Program-made: the position numbers and the translations under genes | In this document: one piece after another, positions 16,690 to 24,148 of the stretch | Layout: each line of letters begins with the position of its first letter | How positions within the stretch are numbered: the first letter of the stretch is position 1 | Notes under the pieces: generated by a model | Told to the model about the DNA's origin: nothing | Database searches by the model: none | The model's input: the letters and a program-made list of their open reading frames with translations, nothing else | Origin: Sphingobacterium sp. HMA12 | Lineage (GTDB): Bacteria; Bacteroidota; Bacteroidia; Sphingobacteriales; Sphingobacteriaceae | Direction: 5' to 3' | DNA: 64,000 bases | Assembly: GCF_002933815.1 (NCBI RefSeq) | Contig: NZ_BEYR01000002.1 | Coordinates: forward strand, 434,001 to 498,000

Positions 16690-17151
16690 TTAAATGCTCA
16701 AATCGCGTATCTGTTGGGATGCATTCTTATTGTCCACTTTTTTGATGATGTGCTGAATAATACCCTGCTCATCGATCACAAAGGTCGTCCGTGCCGTACC
16801 CATATATTTTTTTCCATACATATTTTTTTCTACCCATACGCCATAGGCCTCCACAAGGCTTTTGTCTTCATCTACAAGAAGTTGAAACGGCAACTCGTGT
16901 TTTGTGATAAACTTTTGATGAGAAGCTTCATTATCCACACTTACACCGATAATTTCAAAGCCCTCTTTTTTTAGTGATTGGTAGTTGTCCCTAAAATTGC
17001 AGGCCTCGGTTGTACATCCGGGCGTATTGTCCTTGGGGTAAAAGTAGAGAATTACTTTTTTCCCTTTGAAATCCGAGAGATGGACTATTTCACCATTTTG
17101 ATTTTTTGCACTGAAATCCGGTGCTTGTTGTCCTATTTCTAGTGTTGCCAT
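16690..17151 (-). CDS. bcp: Thioredoxin-dependent peroxiredoxin Bcp
   Basis: A 153-residue cytoplasmic protein beginning MATLEIGQQAPDFSAKNQNG. The active-site segment FYPKDNTPGCTTEACNFRD carries the peroxidatic cysteine and a second cysteine five residues on, the hallmark of the Bcp/PrxQ group. VEKNMYGKKYMGTARTTF is the usual dimer and active-site arginine region. Length is normal. Bcp reduces hydrogen peroxide and organic hydroperoxides with thioredoxin. Together with Tpx at 3.3 kb it gives this window two unlinked peroxiredoxins. The gene lies alone between glyS and the M23 peptidase gene. Confidence 0.95.
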   Translation of the reverse strand: MATLEIGQQAPDFSAKNQNGEIVHLSDFKGKKVILYFYPKDNTPGCTTEACNFRDNYQSLKKEGFEIIGVSVDNEASHQKFITKHELPFQLLVDEDKSLVEAYGVWVEKNMYGKKYMGTARTTFVIDEQGIIQHIIKKVDNKNASQQIRDLSI

Positions 17152-17280
17152 ATATATAATCTATTTAGCCTATTAAGATACGATATTATCCGATAAAAAT
17201 CCATCATGCACTGTAGACTTGATCACAAAAAGATCCGGGAATAAGAGCCCATGACGGAGATTTCTCCCGTAGGAGTTAAA

Positions 17281-19005
17281 CTATCTGCTGAATGAGGCTT
17301 CGTATGTTCTTAAATTTCCTTTATTGTCTTTCACTTCCAGTTTGAAGCTGTGCGTGCCACTGCCAAGATTGGATTCGAAGTCATGCCACAGGTGTCTTGT
17401 TTTGGGATCATATTTCATTAAAGCCCATTTTCCATCTATATAGGCATCGAAGGTATCTATTCCCGAGAGATTATCGCTGATGGTAAAATCTATGGATCGT
17501 TGATTGGATACATTCTTACCGTCGGTCAGGTTACGTGCGGTGATATTAGGGGCAATGGTATCCACAGCAACATAGAACCCACCAAATTCACGTACATTGG
17601 CGACAACCCAGCCATTTTCATATTTACCACCTTGCGCTCCGCCGTCTGTGGAGACGATCAGTGCTTTGCCGTATAGACTTTCCGGTAAGCTATAGTCCGG
17701 CTTGATCATCAGTTTGTAATAGCCAAATACAGGTGTGTAGCCATTGTGTATGTAATGCGTCGCCGAATAGCCTTTAGCTGGCTTAGTACCTTGGGAATAA
17801 TTAAAATAAAGGTCATTGTAAAGAATATTTTTGCCCATATAGACGCGCGCATTTTCAGCCTCATATTTGTTTTCATCGGCGTAATGAAACATCTTGAGAC
17901 CCTCTGCCGGCTTACGGCTGATCGCTAAAGACGGGTTGTTCTGTACTTTGAAATTGAGCTCGCTTTTATTGCCCTGCACATCCTTGACCACATATTTTAT
18001 GTCATGGACTTCATTGTCCTTCAACTCGATCATACCCAAGTTGTCCAGGTTTTTGTAAATATTGATCGGGTTATTGGGATCCTTGAAGCTTTTCTGTACG
18101 CGGACGCCCGATTTCTTGAGGTAAGGGTAGTCGACATAAGATTGAATCGCCCGGGTCTGGTCAAAAGGGATGGATTCAAAAAGAACGGTACTAATGTTTT
18201 TATTGTCCAGGAATAGTTCGATCGAATAGACACCATAGGTAAACGAAATGCCACCACGTCGGTCTACCGTGTTGATGCCTAGACCAAAGTTGCCATTGAC
18301 CGGAATAGGGGCGCCAGATGCTAAACTATAATTGCCGTCGCCTATGGATCGGATGGTCTGATGTCTGCGTGGCGTGTTTTCGTCGAAGATTTCACGGCCA
18401 AGGTCATAAACGGTTATACCTCGGATCAATGGTTTCACACCATCCGGAAATAACAGCCCGAATAGTTGGGGATTTAGGGGCAGCTGTGCCTTGGTATCAC
18501 GAATTTCGAAATGTAGGTGCGGTCCCGCTGAGCCCCCTGTATTTCCAGAGTTGGCGATAAATTCACCTTTTTTGACCGGTACTTGGTTAGGTTTTAAAAA
18601 TACATCAACATCAAAGCGTTTTTGTTTGTACTGCTCATCTTTTATAATACTTGCCAGGTCGGAATTAAAGCTCTCCAGATGCATATATACAGAGGTATAT
18701 CCATTAGGATGGTCAATGTATACATAATTGCCACCGCCGCCGATCTGTACACGTACACGGGAGACAAAGCCTTCCGCTGCCGCATGAACGGGGATATTGA
18801 TACGCTGTTGGGTACGATAATCATCGCCACCGTGGAAGTGTGTCGCCCGTAACTCCCCAAATGACCCCGAAGCTTGGGGAGCAATATCCATCGGTCGCAC
18901 AAAATAATTTTGAGGATAATTGCGGCTTTTGATAATATCCTGGGCCCGGACGAGACCAATGGCCAAACTTAATACGCTAAATAAAAATGTTGTCTTTTTT
19001 ATCAT
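17281..19005 (-). CDS. Secreted M23-family metallopeptidase (LytM/peptidoglycan endopeptidase-like)
   Basis: A 574-residue exported protein (signal peptide MIKKTTFLFSVLSLAIGLVRAQ). The LytM zinc core sits near the N-terminus, residues about 55-175: FHGGDDYRT supplies the first His and Asp ligands, YVYIDHPNGYTSVYMHL the middle segment and GPHLHFEIRD the terminal HxH. The remaining about 390 residues are beta-rich, with segments such as ISDNLSGIDTFDAYIDGKWAL that look like Ig-like domains. M23 enzymes cleave peptide cross-links in peptidoglycan; this large Bacteroidota form may instead act on a cell-envelope substrate. It is 11 bases downstream of the FAH-family gene, so the two are co-transcribed. 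Confidence 0.9.
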   Translation of the reverse strand: MIKKTTFLFSVLSLAIGLVRAQDIIKSRNYPQNYFVRPMDIAPQASGSFGELRATHFHGGDDYRTQQRINIPVHAAAEGFVSRVRVQIGGGGNYVYIDHPNGYTSVYMHLESFNSDLASIIKDEQYKQKRFDVDVFLKPNQVPVKKGEFIANSGNTGGSAGPHLHFEIRDTKAQLPLNPQLFGLLFPDGVKPLIRGITVYDLGREIFDENTPRRHQTIRSIGDGNYSLASGAPIPVNGNFGLGINTVDRRGGISFTYGVYSIELFLDNKNISTVLFESIPFDQTRAIQSYVDYPYLKKSGVRVQKSFKDPNNPINIYKNLDNLGMIELKDNEVHDIKYVVKDVQGNKSELNFKVQNNPSLAISRKPAEGLKMFHYADENKYEAENARVYMGKNILYNDLYFNYSQGTKPAKGYSATHYIHNGYTPVFGYYKLMIKPDYSLPESLYGKALIVSTDGGAQGGKYENGWVVANVREFGGFYVAVDTIAPNITARNLTDGKNVSNQRSIDFTISDNLSGIDTFDAYIDGKWALMKYDPKTRHLWHDFESNLGSGTHSFKLEVKDNKGNLRTYEASFSR

Positions 19006-19016
19006 GTCTACTTCCT

Positions 19017-19628
19017 CTATTTGATCTTGCAGCTAAACATTTTTTGCTCTCCAATATACCCTTCCAACAGATCCCCTATTGCCACAGAGCCAACACCAAC
19101 AGGCGTGCCTGTATAAATCAAATCACCTTTGCGGAGCGTGATAAACTTTGATGTATACACAATCAGTTCTTCATAGGAGAAAATCATATCCTTGGTGTTA
19201 CCCTGTTGCACCGTTTGTCCATTTTGTTGTAAGGAAAATTCAATCGCATTTACATCCGCCAACTCCTCTTTTTGAATCAAATTGCCAATCACTGCCGAGT
19301 GGTCAAAGGCTTTTGCCAATTCCCAGGGAAGACTTTTTGCTTTTAATTCCTGTTGTATATCTCTTGCGGTAAAATCGATTCCCAAACCAATCGCATCGTA
19401 ATAGGTTGAGGCAAATTTTGGCGTAACATGTTTACCTTCCTTACAGATTCGGAGAACAACTTCGGTTTCGAATTGGATGTTTTGGGAAAATTCGGGGTAA
19501 TAGAAATCTTTGTTATCCTTTAAGACCGCGGTGTCGGGTTTTAAAAATATGATGGGATTTTCAGGGATGGGATTATCGAGCTCTTTCGCGTGGTCGATGT
19601 AATTTCGGCCAATGGCAATTATTTTCAT
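19017..19628 (-). CDS. Fumarylacetoacetate hydrolase-family protein (FAHD1/YcgM-like)
   Basis: A 203-residue cytoplasmic enzyme beginning MKIIAIGRNYIDHAKELDNPIP. Metal ligands of the FAH fold are visible as Glu residues in FETEVVLRI and the Asp in GLGIDFTARD; GDLIYTGTPVGVG is the conserved C-terminal loop. Length fits short single-domain members such as FAHD1 and YcgM, which act as acylpyruvate hydrolases or oxaloacetate decarboxylases. The exact substrate cannot be deduced. It is the first gene of a two-gene unit with the M23 peptidase, a pairing without an obvious functional link. Confidence 0.88.
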   Translation of the reverse strand: MKIIAIGRNYIDHAKELDNPIPENPIIFLKPDTAVLKDNKDFYYPEFSQNIQFETEVVLRICKEGKHVTPKFASTYYDAIGLGIDFTARDIQQELKAKSLPWELAKAFDHSAVIGNLIQKEELADVNAIEFSLQQNGQTVQQGNTKDMIFSYEELIVYTSKFITLRKGDLIYTGTPVGVGSVAIGDLLEGYIGEQKMFSCKIK

Positions 19629-19942
19629 TGTGTAAGTCTTTTAAGGCGATGAAGCTTTCAGATTTCTTGCGCTATATTATGATGGCAACGATTCACCATT
19701 TACTTTTTAGTCAGTGATGAATTTATCATACTCACGCCGAATAAATCATGAAGATTTCATGCGTGTCTATTTTTTTTTTAAAATAATATCGAAACATTTC
19801 TCAAGAGAACGACGAATTTATGGGCATGTTATGCCCGCTCGGTTGCTTGAAAAAACAAACTTAACAAATGTCCTAAGCTTATCCAAAAATGATCGACAGC
19901 AACTGGAGATATCATGCATATAGTCTTATTTATTTATATAGG

Positions 19943-20035
19943 TTTTACTTAGGGTTTGTTTAGGTTTTAGTTAGGTTTTAGTTAGGTTTAGTTTAGGTAT
20001 TAGCTAACTAAAACCTAAACTAAACCTAAGCTAAT
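19943..20035. repeat. Array of 11-bp repeats, five direct then about three inverted
   Basis: Five consecutive 11-base units run from 19943 to 19997: TTTTACTTAGG, GTTTGTTTAGG, TTTTAGTTAGG, TTTTAGTTAGG, TTTAGTTTAGG. After a short turn (TATTAG) the same unit appears on the other strand as GCTAACTAAAA, CCTAAACTAAA and CCTAAGCTAAT (20003-20035). The period is about one helical turn, so equivalent bases face the same side of the DNA. The array ends 93 bases before the DUF6266 start codon. Confidence 0.8.
19982..20029. repeat. 22-bp hairpin with 4-base loop at the turn of the array
   Basis: The arms 19982-20003 and 20008-20029 pair over 22 bases with one mismatch around the loop CTAA. It arises because the last direct repeats face their inverted copies. 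No T run follows in either direction, which argues against a plain intrinsic terminator. Confidence 0.75.
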
Positions 20036-20128
20036 ATTAACTTAAATCTAAACTAATGAAAACCTTAATACGAATTATTTGTTGAGCTGGAATTAGAGAA
20101 ATTATAATTAAACCAAAAAATTTAACAA

Positions 20129-20767
20129 ATGGCAATATTAGAGGATGGTCCCAATGGTGGTTTTCGGGGCAAAGTAGGATCGGTATATGGATATAATCTC
20201 AAAGGACAATGGATTATTCGAGGCGCGAGGAGGAAAAGTAATAAACCTCCTACTGAGGCACAGCGTTTACATCGCCAAAAACTAAAATTGGTAGGTGAGT
20301 TTTGTGGGGAAAATAAGCCTGTTTTCGATTTCGGTTATCGGTTTAAAAAAGACAAAGAATCTAAATATGGAGCATTTCAACTTGCTCAAAAACATGTTTT
20401 CAACGAGGTCGTGTCATTTGATGCTGATAATAATCCGGTTGTGAATTTTGAAAACCTAAAGGTGTTTGCTGGGGAACTACTATCTCCCAAGAATGCAAAG
20501 GTAAGTTTCAATGACGGTCGTATAGATTTGGAATGGATGCCAACCCCCGCTTATAATGACAGAATCTATAAGTTGAATCTGGCATTCGTTAGCTTAAAGG
20601 ATTTGAGTTCAATAAAGTTGGCAATTGCAAATGCGGCCGATGGGAAATGTTCAATGGAGGTACCAATTGAGCTAAACGTGAAAGCAGAGTATCATGTGTA
20701 TATCGGCTTTTGGAACACATTTCATGATGAAATATCTGATTCTACTTATTGCGGGTTGCTTCGATAG
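20129..20767 (+). CDS. DUF6266 family protein
   Basis: A 212-residue protein with no signal peptide. The N-terminus MAILEDGPNGGFRGKVGSVY, followed by GYNLKGQWIIRGARRKSNKP and TEAQRLHRQKLKL, matches the opening I associate with DUF6266 proteins of Sphingobacteriaceae (glycine-rich GGxxGKVG, then a Lys-Gly-x-x-x-I-Arg segment). The C-terminal half reads as beta-strands (KVSFNDGRIDLEWMPTP, EYHVYIGFWNTF), like a fibronectin-type domain. Function is unknown for the family. The gene is alone, preceded by the 11-bp repeat array and followed 33 bases later by a HAD phosphatase. The family name is from memory and should be confirmed by profile search. Confidence 0.7.
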   Translation: MAILEDGPNGGFRGKVGSVYGYNLKGQWIIRGARRKSNKPPTEAQRLHRQKLKLVGEFCGENKPVFDFGYRFKKDKESKYGAFQLAQKHVFNEVVSFDADNNPVVNFENLKVFAGELLSPKNAKVSFNDGRIDLEWMPTPAYNDRIYKLNLAFVSLKDLSSIKLAIANAADGKCSMEVPIELNVKAEYHVYIGFWNTFHDEISDSTYCGLLR

Positions 20768-20800
20768 GATTTTTCAACCGACTTGTGTATCTTTAACACT

Positions 20801-21466
20801 ATGAATAAACTACAAGCCGTATTGTTTGATTTGGACGGTACTTTAATTGATTCGGAATATTTCTATTTTAAAAACTGGGCGCCGATCCTAAAACAGGAAT
20901 TTGATCTGGAGATAACTTATGACGATTGGATTCGTGATTTTGCCGGGCACACCTTGGCGCATAATGTAAAACGTCTGGTCGAAGATTATGGATATGATAC
21001 GAGCGAAGAACACATGTGGAAAAGGACGCGTGCTGCTTATGCCGATTCGAATATGAGCGATATTGAGTTAATGCCTTTCGCAAAGGATATTTTAGTTTAC
21101 CTAAAAGAGAATAACATCCGCATAGGCCTGGTAACCTCGAGTTACCGCAGTACGGTGGATACAGTTTTGGGGAAACATGAACTGCTGGATTACTTTGAAT
21201 TTTTTGTGACAAGGGAATGCGTGGAGTTCCCGAAGCCAAATCCGGAGCCTTATCGTTTGGCGCTGACGAAATTGGGCTTAACGGGAGACTCCTGTGTTGC
21301 GATCGAAGATACCATCACGGGGAGTAGATCTGCTTTGGCTGCTGGTTTACAGTTGATTGCTGTAACGAAACAGGAGGTGGAACGTGCTAGACTAACAGAT
21401 GTTGATAACATTGTGGAAAACTTGCAGGGGGCAAAACGGCTTTTATCCGGCTGGATTAAAGGTTGA
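20801..21466 (+). CDS. HAD-superfamily hydrolase (beta-phosphoglucomutase-like)
   Basis: A 221-residue cytoplasmic HAD enzyme starting MNKLQAVLFDLDGTLIDSEY. Motif I is FDLDGTL with nucleophile and acid/base Asp; motif II is the Ser/Thr in LVTSSYR; motif III Lys lies in FPKPNPEPYRLA; motif IV is IEDTITGSRSA. The helical cap between motifs I and II places it in subfamily IA with beta-phosphoglucomutase and small sugar-phosphate phosphatases. The substrate is not determinable from sequence. A TTG 18 bases upstream keeps the frame open, but the ATG at 20801 fits the family. The gene follows the DUF6266 gene by 33 bases and may be co-transcribed with it. Confidence 0.9.
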   Translation: MNKLQAVLFDLDGTLIDSEYFYFKNWAPILKQEFDLEITYDDWIRDFAGHTLAHNVKRLVEDYGYDTSEEHMWKRTRAAYADSNMSDIELMPFAKDILVYLKENNIRIGLVTSSYRSTVDTVLGKHELLDYFEFFVTRECVEFPKPNPEPYRLALTKLGLTGDSCVAIEDTITGSRSALAAGLQLIAVTKQEVERARLTDVDNIVENLQGAKRLLSGWIKG

Positions 21467-21547
21467 TCATATAATTTAATCGTTTTAGCATTTGTAATTT
21501 TATTCGGATATATGTAATATTACCGAATTGTAAAGGGAACTCAGATT

Positions 21548-22036
21548 ATGAACCGTAGAACCGCAATAAAGCAATTTTTCATTATCGCAGGCGGACTGAC
21601 TATTTTGTCGTCCTGTCTGAATGATGGTGGTGCATCGATAGTATTGAATAAGCTGAAATTATCAGCAGAGGATGAGCAATTTTTGGGAGATCTTGTGGAT
21701 GTGCTTATCCCAAAATCGGATACTCCGGGAGGGAAGGATCTAAACCTGCACCTGTTCGTGATCAAGATGGTGGATGACTGTGAATCACCTGAAAATCAAG
21801 AGAAATTTGTCTCTGGTTTTAATAAACTAAGAAAACAGCTTAATCTGGCCAATGCTAAGGAAACAGAAAATTCCTTGGCCAACCTGAAAGAAAAAACGGA
21901 CGAAAAGATCTTTTTTGAGATCTTTAAATCGCGTGCGATCCAAGGTTATATGAATTCAGAATATGTGATGAAGAATAAGGTGATTTACAAGCTTATTCCG
22001 GGACCGTACAACGGAGCGGTGAAAATTAATGGATAA
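21548..22036 (+). CDS. Gluconate 2-dehydrogenase subunit 3-like small subunit, Tat lipoprotein
   Basis: A 162-residue protein whose N-terminus MNRRTAIKQFFIIAGGLTIL then SSC combines a twin-arginine pair with a lipobox cysteine, so it is probably exported folded by Tat and lipid-anchored. The rest (LSAEDEQFLGDLVDVLIPKSDTPG) matches the gluconate 2-dehydrogenase subunit 3 / small-subunit family, which escorts and stabilises GMC-type flavoprotein dehydrogenases. Its stop codon overlaps the start of the GMC gene (8 bases shared), which strongly implies coupled translation and a complex. The substrate of the complex is not known. Confidence 0.85.
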   Translation: MNRRTAIKQFFIIAGGLTILSSCLNDGGASIVLNKLKLSAEDEQFLGDLVDVLIPKSDTPGGKDLNLHLFVIKMVDDCESPENQEKFVSGFNKLRKQLNLANAKETENSLANLKEKTDEKIFFEIFKSRAIQGYMNSEYVMKNKVIYKLIPGPYNGAVKING

Positions 22037-23759
22037 ATCCAACATGGCGAATCTAAATATTGACAGTGGAAAAAATAGAACCTATGATGCGATAGTGATA
22101 GGTTCGGGAATTAGTGGTGGCTGGTCTGCAAAGGAATTGTGTGAGAAGGGGCTAAAGACCTTGGTATTGGAGCGAGGACGCGATGTGCAACATATTAAGG
22201 ATTATCCGACCACGAATATGATGCCCTGGGAGTTTGAACATCGGAATGAGATGCCTTATAAAGTGAAGGAAGAAAATCCGATTGTCAGCAAATGTTATGC
22301 TTTTCATGAAGACGCAGCACATTTCTTTGTAAAAGACAAAGAGCATCCTTATATACAGGAAAAACCTTTTGACTGGATCAGAGGATATCAGGTGGGGGGA
22401 AAATCTTTGCTATGGGCGAGACAGACACAACGTTGGTCAGACTTTGACTTTGACGGCCCAGCGCGTGATGGTTTTGCAGTAGATTGGCCTATTCGCTACG
22501 CGGATTTAGCTCCTTGGTATGCTTATGTAGAAAAATTTGCAGGTATTGCCGGGGATCATGATGGACTTCCAGAATTACCTGACGGGGAATTCCTGCCAGG
22601 TTACCCATTGAATATTGTAGAGAAGTATTTTAAAGAGAAAGTTCAGAAAAAATTTCCGGAACGCAAGGTGATCTCGGCACGCTGTGCACACCTTTCTAAA
22701 CCCAACCAGATTCATATTGAGCAAGGCCGGGTACAATGCCAAAATCGGGTGCTTTGTCAAAGAGGATGCCCTTTTGGTGGATATTTCAGCTCCAATGCAA
22801 CGACAATTCCTTGGGCCGCTAAAACTGGAAATATGACCCTTCGTCCACATTCGGTGGTTCATTCTATCTTATATGATGAACAAAAAGGAAAAGCCGTAGG
22901 TGTTCGTGTCATCGATACAGATTCCAAGGAGGAAATCGACTTCTATGCAAAATTGATTTTTGTCAATGCAGCTGCGATCAATACTAATCTGATCTTATTG
23001 AATTCCAAGTCAAACCGTTTTCCGAATGGTTTGGGAAATGACAGCGGTGTATTGGGAAAATATGTCGCTTTCCATAATTATAGTGCACGTATTTATGCAG
23101 AATACGAAGGTCTACTGGATTTTACCGCAGAAGGCAGAAATCCTGCTGGCGGAGGATACATCCCTCGTTTTCGTAACCTCCATAAACAGGAGACAGACTT
23201 CTTGCGGGGCTATGCAGCAGGGTTCGGCGCATCCCGAGGCAAAGAATCAGACCGTTCTGGCTTGGGCTTAGGACTTAAAGAGAATCTGTTAAATCCGAAG
23301 CTTGGGATCTGGCAGGTGGGTTCGCACATGATGGGCGAGACCATACCAAAAGAGTCGGGTATGGTGTCCCTGGATGGCAGTAAAAAAGATGATTGGGGCA
23401 TCCCATTGTTAAAGATTGCCGTCGATTATGATGAGAACGATGAAAAAATGAAAAAGGATTACATCGCGGTCATGACGGAGATGTTTACCGATGCTGGTTT
23501 TACGAACATCCGTCCGGATACACATTGGCAGGCCCCGGGGTTAGACATCCATGAGATGGGTGGCGCACGTATGGGACATGATCCGAAAACATCCGTCTTG
23601 AACAAATGGAATCAGATGCATGCGGTAAAAAATGTATTTGTGACAGATGGTGCCTGTATGACTTCGACATCAACACAAAATCCTTCATTGAGCTATATGG
23701 CCTTTTCAGCACGTTCAGTTGATTATGCGGTCAGCGAAATGAAGAAAGGAAACATATAG
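22029..23759 (+). CDS. GMC-family FAD-dependent oxidoreductase (large subunit)
   Basis: Up to 576 residues; the ATG at 22029 overlaps the upstream stop, a second in-frame ATG is at 22053. The FAD dinucleotide fold YDAIVIGSGISGGWSAKEL is at the N-terminus and the C-terminal GMC signature HEMGGARMG with TSTQNPSLSYMA carries the catalytic His and Asn. No export signal is present, so it is probably carried through Tat by the small subunit. Cys237, Cys243 and Cys247 (VQCQNRVLCQRGCPFGG) have a spacing reminiscent of the iron-sulfur site of FAD-glucose dehydrogenase catalytic subunits. No cytochrome subunit is nearby. Likely a periplasmic sugar or polyol dehydrogenase; substrate unknown. Confidence 0.88.
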   Translation: MDKSNMANLNIDSGKNRTYDAIVIGSGISGGWSAKELCEKGLKTLVLERGRDVQHIKDYPTTNMMPWEFEHRNEMPYKVKEENPIVSKCYAFHEDAAHFFVKDKEHPYIQEKPFDWIRGYQVGGKSLLWARQTQRWSDFDFDGPARDGFAVDWPIRYADLAPWYAYVEKFAGIAGDHDGLPELPDGEFLPGYPLNIVEKYFKEKVQKKFPERKVISARCAHLSKPNQIHIEQGRVQCQNRVLCQRGCPFGGYFSSNATTIPWAAKTGNMTLRPHSVVHSILYDEQKGKAVGVRVIDTDSKEEIDFYAKLIFVNAAAINTNLILLNSKSNRFPNGLGNDSGVLGKYVAFHNYSARIYAEYEGLLDFTAEGRNPAGGGYIPRFRNLHKQETDFLRGYAAGFGASRGKESDRSGLGLGLKENLLNPKLGIWQVGSHMMGETIPKESGMVSLDGSKKDDWGIPLLKIAVDYDENDEKMKKDYIAVMTEMFTDAGFTNIRPDTHWQAPGLDIHEMGGARMGHDPKTSVLNKWNQMHAVKNVFVTDGACMTSTSTQNPSLSYMAFSARSVDYAVSEMKKGNI

Positions 23760-23763
23760 TTTT

Positions 23764-23803
23764 AACGGAGAAAGATTTTGCGAATAAATCTTTCTCCGTT
23801 TCA
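23764..23803 (+). terminator. Terminator after the GMC oxidoreductase gene
   Basis: A perfect 15-bp stem, AACGGAGAAAGATTT (23764-23778) and AAATCTTTCTCCGTT (23786-23800), with a 7-base loop starts 5 bases after the GMC stop codon. Only a short T run follows. Confidence 0.8.
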
Positions 23804-23970
23804 ATTTAAAGTACTAAATTACAACCTAAACTAAAATTTTAAAACGCAAAAACATAATCAAAACAAGAAAAGAAATAATATAACCAAACGAATAACCAGA
23901 TTAACATACAATTTTTTTTGTAAGAAAAGCAAAAGCGATTTAGCATTTCTTGCGTATATAAGTGCTTGAC

Positions 23971-24011
23971 AAAATGGGCTATAGCCCATTTTTTGAAGGT
24001 AACACGTGTTA
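23971..24011. promoter_or_regulatory. Two perfect palindromes upstream of the first SusC gene
   Basis: A 22-base perfect palindrome spans 23971-23992 (half-site AAAATGGGCTA), followed after 7 bases by the 12-base palindrome TAACACGTGTTA at 24000-24011. They lie 138-178 bases before the SusC start and look like operator sites for dimeric regulators. The first could also fold as RNA into a short terminator-like hairpin with a following T run. Confidence 0.5.
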
Positions 24012-24090
24012 AATTGGAAGAATTTATAAGGGAAGGGTTAAAGACCTAAAACCTTTTATTATAATCAATTACAGGGAAAACTAAATTAAA

Positions 24091-24128
24091 CTAAACGTTT
24101 TTAGAATCTTTTTGCTAAAACGTTTTTA
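24091..24128 (+). promoter_or_regulatory. Repeated CTAAA(A)CGTTTTTA leader element
   Basis: CTAAACGTTTTTA at 24091-24103 is repeated as CTAAAACGTTTTTA at 24115-24128, 24 bases apart. A related copy CTAAATCGTTTTAT precedes the second SusC gene at 29437. Each is near-palindromic around CG. They could bind a regulator or be part of a conserved mRNA leader. Confidence 0.4.
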
Positions 24129-24148
24129 TAAACCAAATCACTATTAAT

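Larger units (their letters stand above)
19629..20128. other. AT-rich intergenic region with repeat array
   Basis: This 500-base stretch lies between divergent genes. The first about 310 bases hold no gene I can support (one short open frame was rejected). The second part carries the 11-base repeat array and hairpin (19943-20035), followed by about 90 AT-rich bases leading to the DUF6266 gene. No clear promoter match was found. Confidence 0.6.
23760..24148. other. Terminator and regulatory region ahead of the first SusC gene
   Basis: The 389-base stretch holds a terminator (23764-23803), a copy of the 11-mer CCTAAACTAAA at 23825 also found in the array near 20 kb, two perfect palindromes (23971-24011) and a repeated CTAAACGTTTTTA element near the start codon. 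No gene is seen. Confidence 0.7.

Noticed and set aside
19714..19923. 69-codon forward open frame before the repeat array
   Set aside because: Contains a homopolymer run coding for a Phe string, resembles no family, and lies in AT-rich DNA without a recognisable start context.
19943..20035. Interpretation of the TTTAGG-rich array as telomere or CRISPR
   Set aside because: Units are contiguous with no spacers, so it is not CRISPR; a telomere in the interior of a bacterial chromosome with genes on both sides is not plausible.
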